Translations under genes and position numbers: made by a program
The notes under the pieces: model-generated
Seen by the model: the letters and a program-made list of their open reading frames with translations, nothing else
The model's database searches: none
What the model was told of the DNA's origin: nothing
Origin: SZUA-309 sp965230005
GTDB lineage: Bacteria > Pseudomonadota > Gammaproteobacteria > Pseudomonadales > Azotimanducaceae
Reading direction: 5' to 3'
NCBI GenBank assembly: GCA_965230005.1
Contig: OZ245934.1
Coordinates: 2,604,001 to 2,668,000, forward strand
DNA: 64,000 nt
Shown: positions 60,346 through 64,000 of the stretch, in pieces
Position numbering within the stretch: position 1 is the first letter of the stretch
Layout of the letters: each line of letters opens with the position of its first letter

Positions 60346-60946
60346 AGCACTCCTACTCGGCACGATTCTATCGCTGAGCGCCTCAGCCGTTGCACAAGCG
60401 GCAGAGCTTACCTGCGACGCCTGCAGATCCGTCTTCGAATATCCCTCTGACTATGGAAACTTCGTGTTTAACGAGACCTTCGGCGACTCGCCATCATTGA
60501 CTATCGGCGAAGCAGACCTGGTGCGAGTCTCAAACAGCACAGGGCATTGGGCGATGGTCGATCTGAACTTCATGATGAGCTCCTACGGCACGGCCCTCAC
60601 GATCGTCGGATTCTCCCAACAGATCTATCTGCCAAATGGCATGATCGAAATTCGGGTGCAGGACCCACGCGGATCGATGAAGGCATACAGCGTGTACATT
60701 GACTCGGAGGAACTCCTGGTGGGAGTGGATGAACCAACACCGGTCCCATCACAGCCAGCACCACCGCCTGCGCCGCCACCCGAACCTCCACCAACTCCGC
60801 CCGCACCGACGCCCTCGACAGGGGTCAGCTACTTCGGCCACGGCGGGATTGGCGCGTCGATCTACCCGATCGGCTACTCACCTGCTTCGGCGTTCGGCCC
60901 GTTTATTCCGGCATTCGTGATTATCTCGACGCCAAATGCCCACTAA
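60338..60946 (+). CDS. Unknown secreted protein with proline-rich tail
   Basis: This 202-residue protein has a clear signal peptide (SRALLLGTILSLSASAVAQA, cleavage before AELT), an early CDAC cysteine pair, and a beta-rich domain to about residue 135. A proline-rich stretch (about residues 142-170, many PPP and PAPPP) precedes a short glycine-rich hydrophobic end (GHGGIGASIYPIGY). No family is recognised. The layout resembles small envelope or cell-surface proteins. ATG is in the previous coding region, after GGAGG, and overlaps its stop. Confidence 0.65.
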   Translation: MSRALLLGTILSLSASAVAQAAELTCDACRSVFEYPSDYGNFVFNETFGDSPSLTIGEADLVRVSNSTGHWAMVDLNFMMSSYGTALTIVGFSQQIYLPNGMIEIRVQDPRGSMKAYSVYIDSEELLVGVDEPTPVPSQPAPPPAPPPEPPPTPPAPTPSTGVSYFGHGGIGASIYPIGYSPASAFGPFIPAFVIISTPNAH

Positions 60947-60957
60947 CCCTTAAACCC

Positions 60958-62472
60958 TCAAGCAGCATCCTGCTCGGCATTCGCCGGGCAGCGATGCGTG
61001 CTCACCACCTCGTCGTTCCAGGCAGATTCGAGCACCACCGGGAAGCCCCAGAGACGGTGGAGGTGCTTTAGCACGTTGTCCGTACTGCCGCCGAGGGGGC
61101 GTCGCTGGTGCTGCGTATGGCGGAGGGTCAGACTGCGGTCGCCCTTCAGATCGACGCGCACCACCTGGATGTTCGGCTCCCGGTCGCCGAGGTTGTAGTG
61201 ACTCGCCAGCAGCTCGCGCACACGCCGGTAGCCGCCGTGATCGTGGATGGCGCGGACTTCGATTTCCGAGTCCATGTCGTCATCCAGGATGCCGAAAAGG
61301 CGGAAGTCGCGCATGACCTTGGGAGAGAGGAACTGCTGTATGAAGGATTCATCCTTGAAGTCGCGCATGGCCGCCTGCAGCACTTCCTGCCAGTTTCCGC
61401 CAGCGACGTCCGGAAACCACTCCCGGTCCTCTTCTGTCGGTGTCTCGCAGATACGCTTGAGATCCGAGTAGATGGCGAAGCCAAGGGCATAGGGGTTCAT
61501 GCCACTGTAGCCGGGGTGATCGAAGCCCGGCTGAAAGAGCACGGAGGTGTGGGAAGCCAGGAACTCCATCATGAAACCGTCGGTCACCAGGCCCTCGTCG
61601 TAGAGGCGGTTCAGGAGCGTGTAGTGCCAGAAGGAGGCCCAGCCTTCGTTCATGACCTGGGTCTGACGCTGCGGATAGAAGTACTGGGCGATCTTGCGAA
61701 CGATCCGGACAATTTCCCGCTGCCAGGGTTCGAGCAGCGGTGCGTGCTTCTCGAGAAAGTAGAGCAGGTTTTCCTGGGGCTCCTCCGGGAAAGTGGGCAC
61801 CTCGGCGGCATCCACGGTCTGCGCCTTCGGCAGCGTCCGCCAGAGGTCGTTGAGGTTGCGCTGCACGTATTCGGCCCGCTCAGCCTGGCGACGCTTCTCC
61901 TCCTCGGCGGAAACGGGGTAAGGCCGCTTGTAGCGGTCGACGCCATAGTTCATGAGCGCGTGGCAGGAATCGAGAATCTTCTCGACTTCGTCCACGCCAT
62001 ACCGTTCCTCGCAGTGCCTGATGTAGTTCCGGGCGAAGAGCAGATAGTCGATGATCGCACCCGCATCGGTCCAGGTCTGGAAGAGATAGTTGCCCTTGAA
62101 AAAGGAGTTGTGGCCGTAGCAGGCATGGGCGATGACCAGCGCCTGCATGGTCATGGTGTTTTCCTCCATCAGATAGCTGATGCAGGGGTTCGAGTTGATG
62201 ACGATCTCGTAGGCGAGCCCCATGTGGCCGCTCTGATAGCTGCGCTCCACTTCCACGAACTGTTTGCCGAAAGACCAGTGGCTGTAGCCCACGGGCATGC
62301 CGATGGAGGCGTAAGCATCCATCATCTGATCAGACCGGATGATCTCGATCTGATTCGGGTACGTATCGAGGCCGAAGTCGGACGCGATACGGCCAATTTC
62401 CTGGTCGTAGCGCTGAATGAGCTCGAAGGACCAGGCGCTGCCCTCGGAGAGGGGTTTGTTGATCTTGTTCAT
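60958..62472 (-). CDS. SpoVR-family protein (YcgB)
   Basis: This 504-residue cytoplasmic protein has the SpoVR pattern: SFELIQRYDQEIGRIASDFG, IGMPVGYSHWSFGKQFVEVE, IAHACYGHNSFFKGNYLF and MNEGWASFWHYTLLNRLYDE. The His/Glu set in the last two resembles a metalloprotein. In Bacillus SpoVR affects the spore cortex; in gammaproteobacteria YcgB is induced under starvation with YeaG and YeaH. It overlaps yeaH by ATGA and has only 11 bp to the convergent secreted-protein gene. Length is normal. Confidence 0.94.
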   Translation of the reverse strand: MNKINKPLSEGSAWSFELIQRYDQEIGRIASDFGLDTYPNQIEIIRSDQMMDAYASIGMPVGYSHWSFGKQFVEVERSYQSGHMGLAYEIVINSNPCISYLMEENTMTMQALVIAHACYGHNSFFKGNYLFQTWTDAGAIIDYLLFARNYIRHCEERYGVDEVEKILDSCHALMNYGVDRYKRPYPVSAEEEKRRQAERAEYVQRNLNDLWRTLPKAQTVDAAEVPTFPEEPQENLLYFLEKHAPLLEPWQREIVRIVRKIAQYFYPQRQTQVMNEGWASFWHYTLLNRLYDEGLVTDGFMMEFLASHTSVLFQPGFDHPGYSGMNPYALGFAIYSDLKRICETPTEEDREWFPDVAGGNWQEVLQAAMRDFKDESFIQQFLSPKVMRDFRLFGILDDDMDSEIEVRAIHDHGGYRRVRELLASHYNLGDREPNIQVVRVDLKGDRSLTLRHTQHQRRPLGGSTDNVLKHLHRLWGFPVVLESAWNDEVVSTHRCPANAEQDAA

Positions 62473-63737
62473 GCGGCATCCCTCTTCTGAAAGAGGTCGT
62501 GAAAGACCGGGAATATGTCGCTGGCGTCCATGATCTGCCGTTGTGCAAAGGACTCGGGGAACCGTTGTGCCACGTGCTCGTATTCACGCCAGAGCGCCTG
62601 ATGGTTGCGCTTGGTGATCTCGACGTAGGCGAAATACTGCACCAGCGGCAGGAGCTCTTCTTCCAGGAGCTGGCGGCAGCGCGGCGAGTCGTCGTTCCAG
62701 TTGTCGCCATCAGAAGCCTGAGCGCCGTAGATGTTCCACTCGTTCGGCGAATAGCGCGCCTCAATCACCTCCTGCATGAGCTTCAGGGCGCTGGAGACCA
62801 CCGTGCCACCGGTTTCCCGGGAGTAGAAAAACTCCTGCTCGTCGACTTCCTTCGCGACCGTATGGTGACGGATGAAGACGATGTCGGTGCGCTCGTAGTG
62901 GCGCTTCAGAAACATATAGAGCAGCAGGTAGAAACGTTTGGCCATGTCCTTGATCTGCTGATCCATGGAGCCGGACACATCCATGAGGCAGAACATGACG
63001 GCCTGCGACGTGGGCACCGGGCGCTTCACGTGCAGGTTGTAGCGCAGATCGTTCGTGTCGAGAAACGGCACGCGCTTCACCCGACGCTCCAGAAGTTCGA
63101 TCTCCTGGGCCAGGCGCCGGGCCGAGAGTTCATCGCCCTGGGCCTCGGCCTCCTCGAGCTTGGCCTTCGCCGCCGCCAGGAGCCGGCGCGATTCGCCGGT
63201 GAGCGCGATGCGTCGGGCTTTCGCAGCTGTGAGGGACCGCAGAACCGAAAGCTTCGCCGGCACGCCGTCGGTGGTGAAACCGGCATGCTCGTACTTGTAG
63301 CTCGCGTTACCCTTCAGCGCGCGCTTCGTGAGATTGGGCAATTCGAGGTCGTCAAAGAGAAACTCGAGGAACTCGTCCTGCGAAAGCTGGAAGACGAAAT
63401 CATCCTCGCCCTCCCCGCTGTCAGAAGCTTCTCCCGCCCCTCCACCGCCACCGCCGCCCCCTTCGGGACGTTTGATACGGTCACCCTGGACGAATTCCTT
63501 GTTGCCGGGATGGACGATACTCCGGCTGCCACCCTGGCCGTGGTGAAAGACCGGTTCGGAGACGTCGTCGGCGGGAATATGAACTTCTTCGCCGCGCTCC
63601 ATATCCGTGATACTCCGGTTGTCCACGGCATCCGACACGGCCTTTTTGATGTGCTTTTTGTAGCGTTCCAGAAAACGCTGCCGGTTGACCGTACTCTTGT
63701 TTTTGGCGTTCAGACGCCGATCGACAATGTAGGACAT
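62469..63737 (-). CDS. yeaH: YeaH/YhbH-family protein (DUF444)
   Basis: This 422-residue protein has YIVDRRLNAKNKSTVNRQRF and KKHIKKAVSDAVDNRSITDM at the N-terminus and a VWA-like C-terminal half with FCLMDVSGSMDQQIKDMAKR (the MIDAS D-x-S-x-S) and GGTVVSSALKLMQEVIEARY. A Gly-rich linker joins the halves. In enterobacteria it works with the kinase YeaG (PrkA) in stress and nitrogen starvation. It is between prkA and the SpoVR gene. Start ATG 63737; about 170 bp separates it from the prkA stop. Confidence 0.94.
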   Translation of the reverse strand: MSYIVDRRLNAKNKSTVNRQRFLERYKKHIKKAVSDAVDNRSITDMERGEEVHIPADDVSEPVFHHGQGGSRSIVHPGNKEFVQGDRIKRPEGGGGGGGGAGEASDSGEGEDDFVFQLSQDEFLEFLFDDLELPNLTKRALKGNASYKYEHAGFTTDGVPAKLSVLRSLTAAKARRIALTGESRRLLAAAKAKLEEAEAQGDELSARRLAQEIELLERRVKRVPFLDTNDLRYNLHVKRPVPTSQAVMFCLMDVSGSMDQQIKDMAKRFYLLLYMFLKRHYERTDIVFIRHHTVAKEVDEQEFFYSRETGGTVVSSALKLMQEVIEARYSPNEWNIYGAQASDGDNWNDDSPRCRQLLEEELLPLVQYFAYVEITKRNHQALWREYEHVAQRFPESFAQRQIMDASDIFPVFHDLFQKRDAA

Positions 63738-63907
63738 CTTCTTCGCTCCCCGCCGGAGAGAACGCTGCTCTCCGCCTTAACGCGCTTCACCGTTTACGCT
63801 CTCAGTCATTGCGCCCTTCGCTTTCACGAGCGGAGCGCCGAAGCGCCCTGCCCCTGCCTGTATCCGGGCTGACGCCAGCGGCACCCAGCCTGACCCGCGA
63901 GGTCGGG

Positions 63908-64000
63908 CTACTGCGATTTGCGAACTCGCAGGTACCACTCCGCCAGGAGCCTGACCTGCTTCTCGGTGTAACCCCGCTCCACCATCCGCGCGACAAAGTC
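63908..64000 (-). CDS. prkA: PrkA/YeaG serine protein kinase, C-terminal end (partial)
   Basis: The last 30 codons of a minus-strand gene run off the right edge and end at a TAG. They encode DFVARMVERGYTEKQVRLLA and then EWYLRVRKSQ, which resembles the C-terminus of gammaproteobacterial PrkA (YeaG). The position upstream of yeaH and the SpoVR gene matches the standard yeaG-yeaH-ycgB order. PrkA is a AAA-domain serine kinase. The catalytic region is outside the window, so nothing more can be checked. Confidence 0.75.
   Translation of the reverse strand, partial: DFVARMVERGYTEKQVRLLAEWYLRVRKSQ

Noticed and set aside
1..64000. Insertion sequences, transposases, integrases, phage genes or CRISPR arrays.
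   Set aside because: No transposase or integrase motif, no terminal repeats with target duplications and no regularly spaced repeats were seen.

Overview
The window looks like chromosome from a GC-rich, Gram-negative gammaproteobacterium, probably marine or environmental. The reasons are a GcvR-type ACT regulator, an rpsU-dnaG-rpoD macromolecular synthesis operon, a PrkA-YeaH-SpoVR operon, Lpt proteins, an O-antigen ABC exporter, and a DUF35/thiolase lipid-degradation pair. No insertion sequence, CRISPR array or phage gene was seen. Gene density is high, and many neighbours are coupled by 1-8 nt overlaps.

Region 1 (1-10.4 kb) is mixed core and lipid metabolism: a CBS protein, a DUF35-thiolase pair, a YfcE-like phosphodiesterase, a membrane nucleotide-sugar dehydratase (CapD/WbpM type), a DUF1499 membrane protein, an SDR, a DUF7064/7065-like lipocalin-fold protein, and a single-chain glycyl-tRNA synthetase coupled to an ACT-domain regulator.

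Region 2 (10.4-32.6 kb) is a surface-polysaccharide region of visibly lower G+C. It has two GDP-mannose 4,6-dehydratases of different clades, a GDP-L-fucose synthase, a UDP-sulfoquinovose synthase homologue, a CMP-sugar synthetase cassette, several glycosyltransferases, three FkbM methyltransferase domains (two inside very large fusion proteins), two MptE/DUF115-like proteins, the Wzm/Wzt ABC exporter and an O-antigen ligase. It ends at a tRNA gene with CAT anticodon. The GDP-mannose source (manC) lies 20 kb away, inside the rpsU-dnaG-rpoD operon.

Region 3 (32.8-48.7 kb) is the most interesting part. It is an apparently complete island for making and exporting a ceramide-based lipid. An acyl-AMP ligase, an ACP, serine palmitoyltransferase, a CerR-like reductase and a GNAT-like ceramide synthase would make ceramide. 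A diacylglycerol-kinase-like ceramide kinase, a Tam41-like nucleotidyltransferase, two further nucleotidyltransferases and a CDP-alcohol phosphatidyltransferase would add a phospho head group, plausibly through CDP-ceramide. A MOP-family flippase and a set of LptA/LptF/LptG homologues would carry the product to the outer membrane. Eight of these genes form one tight minus-strand operon. The pathway assignment is inference from family membership and gene order.

Region 4 (48.8-64 kb) is housekeeping: rpoD, dnaG, manC, yqeY and rpsU on the minus strand, then tsaD, folB and an amidase lipoprotein on the plus strand, cca, two unknown secreted proteins, and the SpoVR-YeaH-PrkA operon, whose prkA runs off the right edge.
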